DNA from: Leptospira ainazelensis
GTDB lineage: Bacteria; Spirochaetota; Leptospiria; Leptospirales; Leptospiraceae
Assembly (NCBI RefSeq): GCF_016918785.1
Contig: NZ_JAFFPT010000025.1
Coordinates: forward strand, 247,139 to 311,138
Direction: 5' to 3'
Length of the DNA stretch: 64,000 nucleotides
Shown here one piece after another: positions 52,497 to 61,818 of the stretch; within the stretch, counting starts at the first letter, position 1, and each line of letters begins with the position of its first letter. The translations under genes were made by a program, and so were the position numbers. A model generated the notes under the pieces. It saw only the letters and a list, made by a program, of their open reading frames with translations, was not told where the DNA came from and did no database searches.

Positions 52497-53180
52497 ATGA
52501 AGAATGAACGGTTGTACTCCCAGGATAAAATTCGCAATGACTTTGGAAATCAAAATCGCGTTTCCAAAACGATTCATTCTGTATATAGGGCATTTTACCC
52601 TATGTTAGTTTTGTGCGTCCTATTTTCGTTGATCGCGTGTAAGCCGAGTCCGAAGGACCAGGTGCAAAAGATATTATCCGATAAACAAATTCCGGTGGAA
52701 GAAAAGATTCGTCAGACTTCGTTCCTACTTTTGGGGGATCGACTGAAGGAGATCGAAATTGCTCCGAGTGAAATCTCCGGTTCGGGTGCGGTAAGGGTGA
52801 CCTTAGCCGTGGGCGGAAATTCCGCTCTGACCTTTTTGGGACAAAAAGAGTATAAGGAAAGAATGAAATTGGAGATTGCGCTTTTATCCTTTCGGTTATT
52901 GCAGACTCTGAAAAATCTTCCCATCGAAAGTATTCGAGTCAGTATCATAAAACCGTATTATGTAAAGAATTCGCCGACGGAATCCATAGAAGAATTCGAA
53001 GTGTTTCGTGCGAGAATGGAAAAAACTTCCCTGAGTGCGATCCAAGGTTTTGAGACGGTGGATTCTTTTGCGGCCGATTCGTATGATTCTCCTGACCCGG
53101 CCGTTTTGGATGTGATCGTTCAGATCGTACAATCTTGGAAAGTGGAATTGGATGAGTTGAATCGTGTAGAAGTAAATTGA
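52497..53180 (+). CDS. putative lipoprotein, 227 aa
   Basis: A 227-residue protein with a long N-region (about 35 residues) before the hydrophobic segment AFYPMLVLCVLFSLIAC, which ends in a lipobox-like SLIAC (Cys at about residue 50). The mature part contains GAVRVTLAVGGNSALTFLG and charged helices and matches no family I know. A perfect AGGAGG site and a good promoter precede the start. The unusually long N-region suggests either a real extension or a downstream start. Confidence 0.75.
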   Translation: MKNERLYSQDKIRNDFGNQNRVSKTIHSVYRAFYPMLVLCVLFSLIACKPSPKDQVQKILSDKQIPVEEKIRQTSFLLLGDRLKEIEIAPSEISGSGAVRVTLAVGGNSALTFLGQKEYKERMKLEIALLSFRLLQTLKNLPIESIRVSIIKPYYVKNSPTESIEEFEVFRARMEKTSLSAIQGFETVDSFAADSYDSPDPAVLDVIVQIVQSWKVELDELNRVEVN

Positions 53181-53732
53181 ATGTATCGATTGGTTTTTGA
53201 AATCAGGAACCGAGGTTTCCAAAAGAATCCGATCGGATTCTAAGATTCCCTTTTTGTTTGAATTCGATCGATTCTATATTTAAAACAAGTCACACCTTGC
53301 TTATAAATTACCCGCTTAAAGTCGGAAACAAAGGAGGATGGAAACGTTTATTTGTCATCCTTTATAAAATGAAATTTGACTATCGGTTCACCTCTTTTAT
53401 GGAAATTTTTCTTTCGGATACTGCGGCTTATGCTTTCTCCAACAAACAAATGGATCCGTAAAAACGGCTTGAAAACAAACTTGGAGCGCGTCTGAGATAC
53501 GATTGCTGAAGAATTTCTATCTTTCAGACTTTATAAAAAACTTTTTCATTTTATCGTCTCGGATTTTAAATATTCCGAATTAGGATATTTAATGATTATT
53601 GAATATTCAAAATTTATTTTATATCACCAGGGTGCGATTTGTGTATTTATTCTTACATTTTTATTTTTTGTTTGGCATATTCTTTACGGTTCTTGCAAAT
53701 GATTCCGAATTTAAGAAGGAGGTTTATTGCCA
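53181..53732. other. gene-free 550-bp AT-rich region before the recombinase-like gene
   Basis: No supported gene. At its left end lies an 18-bp perfect palindrome followed by T-runs (53224-53241), and the rest is strongly AT-rich with direct ATATTC/AATATTC motifs (about 53570-53615). The AT-richness next to a recombinase-like gene would suit a transferred segment, but no terminal repeats were seen. Confidence 0.55.
53224..53241 (+). terminator. palindrome and T-run after the lipoprotein gene
   Basis: AGAATCCGATCGGATTCT (18 bases, fully palindromic), followed ten bases later by TTTTTG. It lies 44 bases past the lipoprotein stop and is a probable terminator. Confidence 0.55.
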
Positions 53733-54311
53733 ATGCCCAAAGAAAAAGAAAGTTTGGAAAATGTGGAATCCGGAAAAACTCTGAGCGATTCCGAAATGGA
53801 ACGCCTTCGAAACGCCTGTAGAAGCAATCCGACCCACTTTACTTGGATAAGAATTTTATTTTCTTTCGGCCTGAGACCGGAGGAATTGATTTCAATTCGA
53901 GCTAAGGATGTGGACATCGACAATCGAATATTAAGAATTTGTGGATTAAACGGAGTAGAGGATCGTCCTTTGGTGATCCCCGGATGTTTGTTAAAAGATT
54001 TTTATACAGCCCTCAAAAACAAAACGCCCGAAGAATTCCTTTTTTCCGGAAGAAAGGGAAAACTTCATAGAAGGACGATACAAAAACTTCTTCAAAAGAT
54101 TGAAATCAAAACCGGCATTGAAATCACTTTCCCGATCATTCGAAGAACCATAGCGGTCAGAATGTATAAACACGGCATTTCCATCGCATTCATTTCCTTC
54201 TATCTTGGATATAAGACTCGAAGGGCGACCTATAAATTGATTGGGAAAAACGGAAAGTCGGACCCGGTAAAAATATTTTCCATAGAAGAAATTATAGACA
54301 TTGGAGCTTAA
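53733..54311 (+). CDS. tyrosine recombinase-like protein with altered active site
   Basis: A 192-residue protein equal to the catalytic domain of tyrosine recombinases or integrases, without the N-terminal core-binding domain. Arg I is present (SFGLRPEELISIRAKDVDI). The C-terminal block reads ITFPIIRRTIAVRMYKHGISIAFISFYLGYKT in pieces: Arg II is kept, but the HxxR histidine is Pro, the usual HTFA histidine is Arg, and the LGH histidine is Tyr. A tyrosine sits in RRATYKLI where the nucleophile belongs. The ATG at 53733 has an AGGAGG site ten bases upstream. It may be a DNA-binding relic or have reduced activity. It lies 64 bases upstream of the STAS gene. Confidence 0.75.
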   Translation: MPKEKESLENVESGKTLSDSEMERLRNACRSNPTHFTWIRILFSFGLRPEELISIRAKDVDIDNRILRICGLNGVEDRPLVIPGCLLKDFYTALKNKTPEEFLFSGRKGKLHRRTIQKLLQKIEIKTGIEITFPIIRRTIAVRMYKHGISIAFISFYLGYKTRRATYKLIGKNGKSDPVKIFSIEEIIDIGA

Positions 54312-54375
54312 AAATGAGTTGTAAACGCGTTCTGAAAGCTTAATTTAGTCCTAATTCTCCAAAAGGAAGCCATCT

Positions 54376-54711
54376 TTGGAAATCAAGACGAAAAAGATCG
54401 GTAAACATACTCTAGTTGCGCTCAATGGAAGGCTGGATATCGGACATTCAGACGAAGTAGAAGCAAAATTACTGGATGATGTTCAGTCCGGCCAGGGTGA
54501 TATTTTAATAAACCTGGAAAATATTTCATACATCTCCTCTTCCGGAATTCGTATCTTTGTAGGTATGGTCCGCGAGCTGGAAAAGCAAGGAAGGAAATTG
54601 AAACTTTGTTGTATCACTCCTCCCGTAAGAAAAGTATTCGACGTGGTCGAACTGCTGGATCTGTTTGAAGTCTACGAAACAGAAAGCGCGGCTCTCGATT
54701 CGCTAACCTAA
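54376..54711 (+). CDS. STAS-domain anti-sigma factor antagonist-like protein
   Basis: A 111-residue single STAS domain of the SpoIIAA/RsbV type, which binds and is phosphorylated by GHKL anti-sigma kinases. The core motif is ENISYISSSGIRIFVGMV; the conserved Asp-Ser-Ser-Gly is Ser-Ser-Ser-Gly here, so the phosphorylatable serine is retained. It starts at a TTG (54376) behind an AAAAGGAAG site. It is the first of three genes on the plus strand (STAS, glycosyltransferase-like, SGNH). A partner kinase is not next to it, though degenerate GHKL proteins lie elsewhere in this window. Confidence 0.9.
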   Translation: MEIKTKKIGKHTLVALNGRLDIGHSDEVEAKLLDDVQSGQGDILINLENISYISSSGIRIFVGMVRELEKQGRKLKLCCITPPVRKVFDVVELLDLFEVYETESAALDSLT

Positions 54712-54744
54712 AATCCGGGATTTTTCCCGGATTCCCTCGGGTCT

Positions 54745-56247
54745 ATGTCCCGGAAATTTCTTTCCAATCTCATTTCTCCTAACGCAGTTCCTCCGGCGCT
54801 GTTGTTTCTTTTAGCGTTTGTTTTTGTTTGGGTTCCTCAGAATGATAGAATGGAATTTCCTCCGGTTTGGCCGGACGAAGTTCTTTTCTACTCACCTTCC
54901 CAGGACTTTGCAAGTTTCGGCTCTTTGAGAACGAACGTATTGGAAGGTCTTATCCCTGGAATGGAAGAGATAACGTTGTGGATGCCTCCGCTTTATTTTT
55001 TTTCCGGCGGATTTTGGATGAAATATCTTGTGCCCGGTTTGGAAGGATTGCGCCTTTTTACTTCCGTGACGGCCGCGTTCTCCATTCTTATATTCTATGG
55101 AATTTTAAAAAGAATCGGCTTTTCCTCTTTTTCAGCGCTTTTCTCCTGTCTTCTTCTCGCGACCGATCTTCTTTTTTTGAGAGTGGGAATGATGGCGAGA
55201 ATGGAAGCCCTCTGTCTATTCTTCGCTTTAGGAAGTCTTTTCTTTCTCGTTCGGAGCGCATTGGATGAATCTCCAGAAAAAGTGAGTTGGTTCGAAGGTT
55301 TAGCCGCCGGCGTTCTCCTCGGACTTTCTTTTCTTTCGCATCCTTTCGGCGCCGTTTTTGGAGTTCCGTCCCTCTATCTTCTTTGGAGAAGACGTTCTCC
55401 GTTTCAGCCTTTGTTTTGGTTGGGAGGAATGATTCCTTTGATCGTCTGGATCGTCTGGATTTTTCCGAAATGGGATCTATTCTTGTTTCAATTCGGATTG
55501 CAGTTTGGAAGAAAAAAAGAACTCTTTTCGGTTTTTTCCATGATCACAAAGATCAAAATCCTAATCGGGGGATATGAAAATCCGGGAGTAAGAATTCTTT
55601 TTTATATTTTTCTTTTAGCGGGAATCGGGATCAATCGAAAACTTTTGAAGGAAAAGAAAGAACGTTTTCTATTTCTTTTTGTCTGGATTCTCGGGACGCT
55701 CGCGTTTCTTTTTCTTTCCACCGAATTTTATTATGTGATGTATCTTACGATTCCGATTTCTGCGTTAGGCGGAATTCTTTTGGAAGATTCCGATCGTAAG
55801 AGGGTGGTTTATACCGGCTCCGGACTTCTTTTTTGCAACTTAATCGTTCTTTTTCTCGCGTATCGAAAGGTTGGATTCGTGAATCCCGAATTCGATCTTG
55901 GAAAAAAGTTTTCGGAAGAGATCGCGGCGGAATTGAAGTATTCCAAAAAGGTTTACATTCAGGCCATTCCCGACCCGTATTTTTATCTGAAAGAAAAATA
56001 TCCAAATCAACAAATTTTAGAATTTATTCCGGGAGAACTTCCCGTTCCTCCTGAAATGTTTTCGGGAACCTTGGATTCCATCGATACTTTCGTTTTTAGC
56101 GAAGGAACAAAAAGAAACGAAACGATCGATTCTTATCTGCAAGAGAATGCGGCCTCCTTTTACAAGAGGAATGTTTCAGTTTCTCCTTCCACCACTCGTA
56201 AGTTGGTGCGGGCGCAGGCGGAGATTTATCTTCGGAAAAAGAAATGA
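54745..56247 (+). CDS. GT-C-type glycosyltransferase-like membrane protein
   Basis: A 500-residue protein with about eleven hydrophobic helices. After the first helix comes FPPVWPDEVLFYSPSQDF, whose early acidic residues (DE) in a periplasmic loop are the usual catalytic region of GT39/GT83-like (ArnT/PMT) enzymes; WMPPLYFFSGGFWMKY is also of that type. The C-terminal 120 residues are soluble. The substrate cannot be told; lipid-linked sugar transfer to lipids or proteins outside the inner membrane is likely. It follows the STAS gene by 33 bases and overlaps the SGNH gene by four bases. Confidence 0.82.
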   Translation: MSRKFLSNLISPNAVPPALLFLLAFVFVWVPQNDRMEFPPVWPDEVLFYSPSQDFASFGSLRTNVLEGLIPGMEEITLWMPPLYFFSGGFWMKYLVPGLEGLRLFTSVTAAFSILIFYGILKRIGFSSFSALFSCLLLATDLLFLRVGMMARMEALCLFFALGSLFFLVRSALDESPEKVSWFEGLAAGVLLGLSFLSHPFGAVFGVPSLYLLWRRRSPFQPLFWLGGMIPLIVWIVWIFPKWDLFLFQFGLQFGRKKELFSVFSMITKIKILIGGYENPGVRILFYIFLLAGIGINRKLLKEKKERFLFLFVWILGTLAFLFLSTEFYYVMYLTIPISALGGILLEDSDRKRVVYTGSGLLFCNLIVLFLAYRKVGFVNPEFDLGKKFSEEIAAELKYSKKVYIQAIPDPYFYLKEKYPNQQILEFIPGELPVPPEMFSGTLDSIDTFVFSEGTKRNETIDSYLQENAASFYKRNVSVSPSTTRKLVRAQAEIYLRKKK

Positions 56248-56894
56248 ATTCTTCTCGGATTCGAAAAATCCTTTTGGGAACGTTTGTTTTTGTTTTTTTT
56301 CTTCAATCCTGCGTGGGAAAAGAATCGGATCCGCAAGGGCTTTCCGCGCTTTTGCCTTTGATCGGTCCGCTTTTGAAAATCGGAATCATCGGAGATTCTC
56401 TTTCTCAGAGATCGGACGGTTTTGGTCTAAGGGAAAAGTTGGGAACAAGATTTACGGTTACTGATTATTCGGTTTCGGGAAGATCTGTGCCCGGTTGGAA
56501 CGACGTCATCGGAACCGCGCTCACTGAACAACAAAATCTTTTGATCTTAGAATTGGGGACGAACGACGTTTCCAGTTATCCGATCGATCAATTTCCGGGA
56601 AACTTCGAGATTCTTCTGAATTCGATTCAAACGGCGAGTAACGCGGCGATTCTGGTGACCGTTTTGCCCCCCACGATTCAACCCGGATATAGGAGTAACA
56701 TTCTCCAAATCAATCCTTATCTCAGAAGCCTCGGTTCTCGTTATTTGATCGCGGATATGGAAACCGTCTTTCTCGAAACCGAAAAGACGATTCCCCTATA
56801 TCCGCAGATCGATCCGATTCATCCGAATCCCGCCGGTTACGATTTGATGGGAACCGTCTATGCGGATACGATCCGAAAAATCTACTTCAAATAA
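56244..56894 (+). CDS. SGNH/GDSL hydrolase, putative lipoprotein
   Basis: A 216-residue esterase-type hydrolase. The signal peptide ends with FLQSC (Cys at about residue 25), a good lipobox. The catalytic blocks are all present: GIIGDSLSQ (nucleophile Ser), GTND and the final DPIHPNPAGY (Asp and His). Family enzymes remove acyl groups from sugars, lipids or peptidoglycan. Overlapping the glycosyltransferase-like gene by four bases (ATGA), it would be made with it and could act on its product in the periplasm. Confidence 0.9.
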   Translation: MNSSRIRKILLGTFVFVFFLQSCVGKESDPQGLSALLPLIGPLLKIGIIGDSLSQRSDGFGLREKLGTRFTVTDYSVSGRSVPGWNDVIGTALTEQQNLLILELGTNDVSSYPIDQFPGNFEILLNSIQTASNAAILVTVLPPTIQPGYRSNILQINPYLRSLGSRYLIADMETVFLETEKTIPLYPQIDPIHPNPAGYDLMGTVYADTIRKIYFK

Positions 56895-56897
56895 AAT

Positions 56898-56923
56898 TCA
56901 ATTGTTATTATATTCACAATTGA
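56898..56923. terminator. inverted repeat between convergent genes
   Basis: TCAATTGT (56898-56905), ten bases, then ACAATTGA (56916-56923): a perfect inverted repeat that overlaps the last codons of the paraoxonase-like gene and lies three bases past the SGNH gene. Its position suggests a bidirectional terminator, but its arms are AT-rich and short. Confidence 0.4.
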
Positions 56924-57971
56924 GAATAAACGGATTGAAAACCTGAGCAACGTAAAGCCTTCCGTCGAACGGAATCGCCGTACTTCCCGCCGAAATCAAA
57001 TCTCCCGGAGTCGCAAAAACCTCCTGAAAACTTCCGTCTTCCGATATTCTAAAAACCTGAGTCGGCGCGTGATAATTTTCGTTTAACATGTGTCTTATGA
57101 ATTGATACGTGGATCCGTGACCGACGACAAAAATTCTTCCCTTGGAATCGAGTTCCAAGTTGTCGGTTCCGGAATCTAAAAAGATCTTTTCCACCGGACC
57201 AAGGACGGGTTTTCCTTCGGTTCTTTGGATCGGGAAACGATAGACGCTTCGATCCGCAAATCCGGATCGATATAAAAATTCTTTTCCCTGAGAATTTTTT
57301 GCATAAAGAATTCCGTTTCCGTAAGAGAGAGGATTGTTCAGGTTTGACCAAGTTTTTCCGTCGTAATACGCGATGTCCGCCCGTTTGAATCCAAAAAGGT
57401 CGTCCCAAAAAAGATAACGAAAAAATCCTCCGGAGCCGTGGTCGTTTGATACGTAGATTTCGTTTTCACCGACGACGTGGAGGTCGTTCGGGCTTGTGAT
57501 CAGAGGATCCGTGAGAGTTCCTACGTGTGCCCATTCTTGACCCTTGCGTTCGAAAATTTCCACTGTATGTTTTTTATAAAGAGTCGGGTGCGAGATCACG
57601 TAGAGACGATAGACGTCCTTTGTTTTGAGGATACTCATCCCGTGAGGTCGGAACTCCGGGGGAAATTTCACGGGAAGTTCTTTCGGCCCTGAAGAATTTT
57701 TGAGGTCGATCAAGAAAATCTTTCCGGTCTGATCGGAGATTCTTCTTTCGTGACTTGAGACATAAAGAATCTTTTCTTCGGCGTCCAAGGCCAAATCTTC
57801 CGGTCCAGGAAGTCCTTCGATCCGGGTGCAAGCGCTCCCGGAAGGACCGGCGGATTTGATATCCGCCCCACAATTTAGGAGCAAAAGAACAAAGAGGAGG
57901 AGCGTTGTATTGCGGAAATCGAGGGAGTTCCTACATTTTCGGGTTTGTTTTGGCAATTGGAGGTATTTCAT
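56898..57971 (-). CDS. paraoxonase/arylesterase-like lipoprotein
   Basis: A 357-residue protein with the six-bladed beta-propeller signature of the PON/strictosidine-synthase-like family: PEDLALDAEEKILYVSSHERR, FRPHGMSILKTKD, SPNDLHVVGENEIYVSND, YGNGILYAK and DNLELDSKGRIFVVG hold the calcium-binding Glu, Asn and Asp residues. Family enzymes hydrolyse lactones or aryl esters. The signal peptide ends near LLLLNCGAD, a lipobox-like Cys at about residue 34. Residues 9-17 are encoded by a copy of the dispersed GTAGGA/TCCTAC repeat (57921-57940); no start codon lies downstream of it in frame. Confidence 0.85.
   Translation of the reverse strand: MKYLQLPKQTRKCRNSLDFRNTTLLLFVLLLLNCGADIKSAGPSGSACTRIEGLPGPEDLALDAEEKILYVSSHERRISDQTGKIFLIDLKNSSGPKELPVKFPPEFRPHGMSILKTKDVYRLYVISHPTLYKKHTVEIFERKGQEWAHVGTLTDPLITSPNDLHVVGENEIYVSNDHGSGGFFRYLFWDDLFGFKRADIAYYDGKTWSNLNNPLSYGNGILYAKNSQGKEFLYRSGFADRSVYRFPIQRTEGKPVLGPVEKIFLDSGTDNLELDSKGRIFVVGHGSTYQFIRHMLNENYHAPTQVFRISEDGSFQEVFATPGDLISAGSTAIPFDGRLYVAQVFNPFILNCEYNNN
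57921..57940. repeat. GTAGGA/TCCTAC dispersed repeat inside a coding start
   Basis: GAGGGAGTTCCTACATTTTC keeps the TCCTACATTTT half and has GAGGGA in place of GTAGGA. It lies within codons 11-17 of the paraoxonase-like gene. Confidence 0.6.
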
Positions 57972-58038
57972 ATCGTTTTACGGTCTCTGACCTTCTTGGA
58001 AACTTTGGGGGCAGGCAAGGAAAAAACTTAAAAAAATG

Positions 58039-58073
58039 TTTGCTATTTTTATGCACTGCACAAAAATAGCAAA
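58039..58073. promoter_or_regulatory. 35-bp palindrome with TGC-N3-GCA core
   Basis: Outer arms TTTGCTATTTTT (58039-58050) and AAAAATAGCAAA (58062-58073) are exact reverse complements. They flank ATGCACTGCAC, whose TGCA-C-TGCA core is again symmetrical; only one of 17 base pairs fails. The central part TTATGCACTGCACAA (58049-58063) is the same motif as at the promoter of the phasin-like gene at 31922. Confidence 0.75.
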
Positions 58074-58107
58074 AGAGATCCTCTAATACGAACTGAGAGG
58101 TTGCTGT

Positions 58108-58365
58108 ATGGAAAAAAACAAATTAAACGACATAATCAATGCTGGGATCGGCGCTGTTCAAACCTCCCGCGAGATTTTTGACAAACTTGTAGATGATTTA
58201 AACGACGGAAAGGAAAAGATCGAAGAAAGATTCGATCAGCTCAAAGCTCAGGGTGAAAAAGACATGAGCGACAACGCCCTCAAACTAAAGGTCAATCTTG
58301 CTTGGGGATTGGTTCGGTTCGAAGAGATCCGAGACAACATTCTGAATCATTTCATTAAGAAATAA
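58108..58365 (+). CDS. phasin-like protein, 85 aa
   Basis: An 85-residue helical, charged protein, similar to the N-terminal part of the phasin-like protein at 31922-32305 (IINAGIGAVQTSREIF against [16 protein letters not shown]; both hold a shared [17 protein letters not shown] helix). It is much shorter, having only the helical core and no Pro/Ala/Lys tail. A GAGAGG site precedes the ATG. A 35-bp palindrome with the same core operator lies 35 bases upstream. The class D beta-lactamase-like gene starts five bases after its stop, so they form one operon. Binding to storage granules is inference. Confidence 0.7.
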   Translation: MEKNKLNDIINAGIGAVQTSREIFDKLVDDLNDGKEKIEERFDQLKAQGEKDMSDNALKLKVNLAWGLVRFEEIRDNILNHFIKK

Positions 58366-58370
58366 GGCCC

Positions 58371-59252
<882 letters not shown>

Positions 59253-59312
59253 AAATATAACAGTAAGAATTTTGGAAAAGGATCTTCTGTAAACTGAAAA
59301 AAGAGAAAGTCT

Positions 59313-59795
59313 TTAACAGAGAAAATCCGGACAAACAAACCAAATGATTTGTCCGTCTAAAAATTTCTCTCTCGGTACGTTGACCGCTAACGCGGAACCG
59401 GGAGAAAAAAGAAAACTTTTACCAACACCTCCGATTCCTAAAAGTTTTTCGGCAAAGATGGAAACGTCCGGGCTATGACCGACTATCAAAATCGTGTCGG
59501 AGTTGGAAAAACTTTTGATCAAAGGACAAACCCGAGACATGTCTTTTCCCGCTTCCAAATCCTCTAAGGATTCCGTTTCTTGTTCCGGATGCAGAATGTC
59601 CGTATAAATTTTTGCGGTATCGGTGGTTCTTTGATAAGGGCTGTGATAGATTTTTGTCACCTTAAAACCGACCCGAAAGAATCGCGCCATCTTTTGGACG
59701 TCGTTGGCTCCCTTAGGAGTAAGAGGTCTGGATCGGTCTGTGCCGTCAGGAGAATTCGGTTCTGCTTCTCCGTGTCTCGCGATAATTATCTTCAT
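59313..59795 (-). CDS. sixA: phosphohistidine phosphatase SixA
   Basis: A 160-residue histidine phosphatase of the SixA group, which removes phosphate from histidine-containing phosphotransfer proteins. The N-terminal RHGEAEP motif holds the catalytic histidine, TPKGANDVQKMARFF and HSPYQRTTDTA follow, and the second histidine is in LIVGHSPDVSIFA. It is close to the usual SixA length. It stands alone, divergent from the ABC transporter operon and upstream of tRNA-Pro. Confidence 0.92.
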   Translation of the reverse strand: MKIIIARHGEAEPNSPDGTDRSRPLTPKGANDVQKMARFFRVGFKVTKIYHSPYQRTTDTAKIYTDILHPEQETESLEDLEAGKDMSRVCPLIKSFSNSDTILIVGHSPDVSIFAEKLLGIGGVGKSFLFSPGSALAVNVPREKFLDGQIIWFVCPDFLC

Positions 59796-59994
59796 GTTTT
59801 CAGAGGATTGAACGGGAACAAATTCCCGAAAATCAGTAAGCCTTCTCCTGCTGGAACCTTCGTTTGCAAAAAAGGTCCAACCGTTCTATAGATTCTTAAC
59901 TCTTGCTTCCAATGGGATTCTTTTAGAGAACTTAAAGGTTCTGGACCCCGTGGACAGGTTTGCTAGAAAAGGCTCTGATTCCAAGGAAAAGTGC

Positions 59995-60901
59995 ATGTCC
60001 GAATTTGCAATTGAAATCGATTCCATACAAAAAAAATACAAAGAACAAAACGCCCTCAAAGGAATCTCGTTCCGAGTATCCAAGGGATCCGTCTTCGGAC
60101 TCTTGGGTCCGAACGGCGCCGGAAAAACCAGTTTGGTTCGAATCCTCATGGGATTTTCCAAACAAACCGCGGGAAGCTTTCATCTATTTGGACTTCCTTT
60201 TTCACCGGTCCTTCGCAAAAGAATCGGTTATCTTCCCGAAAAGGTTTCCATTCCCGGCTTTTTGACAGGGGAAGAATTTCTAACTTTCAGCGGAAAGTTA
60301 GCCGGAATCCGAGGTTCCGAGATTCGAAAAAAGTCTAAGGAGCTTCTGGAAAAAACCGGAATCGCGGACGCGGGATCCAAAAAGGTCGCGGGTTATTCCA
60401 AGGGAATGTTACAAAGACTCGGTCTAGCTTCCGCTTTGATCGGTGATCCCGAACTTTTGATTTTGGACGAGCCCGGCTCCGGACTCGATCCTAAAGGTTA
60501 TATCGACTTCCGGGAAACTCTCGTCGAAGAAAACAAAAACAAGGGAACCACCGTATTACTCAATTCTCATAGACTTTTGGAAGTTGAAAAGGTTTGTCAC
60601 GAAATCGGAATTCTCAACTTAGGAACTCTTGCGGCGATCGGTCCTCTGGAATCCTTAAAAGAAGGGAAGAATCGAATTCTTGTAAAAGTGGAATCCGTTT
60701 CTCCGGAGTTGGATTCTTATATCCGAAAAATTTCTTCCGAACAAAAAATTACGGAGAATCTGATCGAATTCCTTCCCACGAACGAAATCGATCTCAGAAA
60801 AATTCCCGCTGAACTCGTATCGCTCGGGGCCAACATTCTAAAATATGAAAGAATCACCGAATCCTTGGAAGAGGTTTTCCTGAGAGTGACCGGAGGAAAT
60901 C

Positions 60902-60909
<8 letters not shown>
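59995..60909 (+). CDS. ABC transporter ATP-binding protein
   Basis: A 304-residue ABC ATPase. Walker A is GPNGAGKTSL, the signature is degenerate (YSKGMLQRLGLA, as in NatA/CcmA-like exporters), and Walker B is LLILDEPGSGLDP, then NSHRLLE in the switch region. The C-terminal extension (about residues 225-304) is typical of ABC-2 exporters. The ATG at 59995 has an AAGGA site eight bases upstream; the frame extends further back, but without such a site. It overlaps the permease gene by eight bases. Together they should export a polymer, lipid or drug. Confidence 0.92.
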
Positions 60910-61726
<817 letters not shown>

Positions 61727-61818
61727 ACAAAAAGTACCGATTGACAAATCTCTAAAGAGTCATAATTCTACCTTGGGTTGACGTTTCGTCGGCCCGATTG
61801 GATTTTGGAAATCGGTAA

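Noticed and set aside
53651..53696. A possible sigma-54 promoter (TGGCAT ... TTGC)
   Set aside because: The distance between GG and GC is about 19 bases instead of 10, so the match fails.
53599..53784. A hydrophobic 61-codon open frame before the recombinase-like gene
   Set aside because: It overlaps the real recombinase-like start by more than 50 bases and its hydrophobicity comes from the AT-rich DNA.
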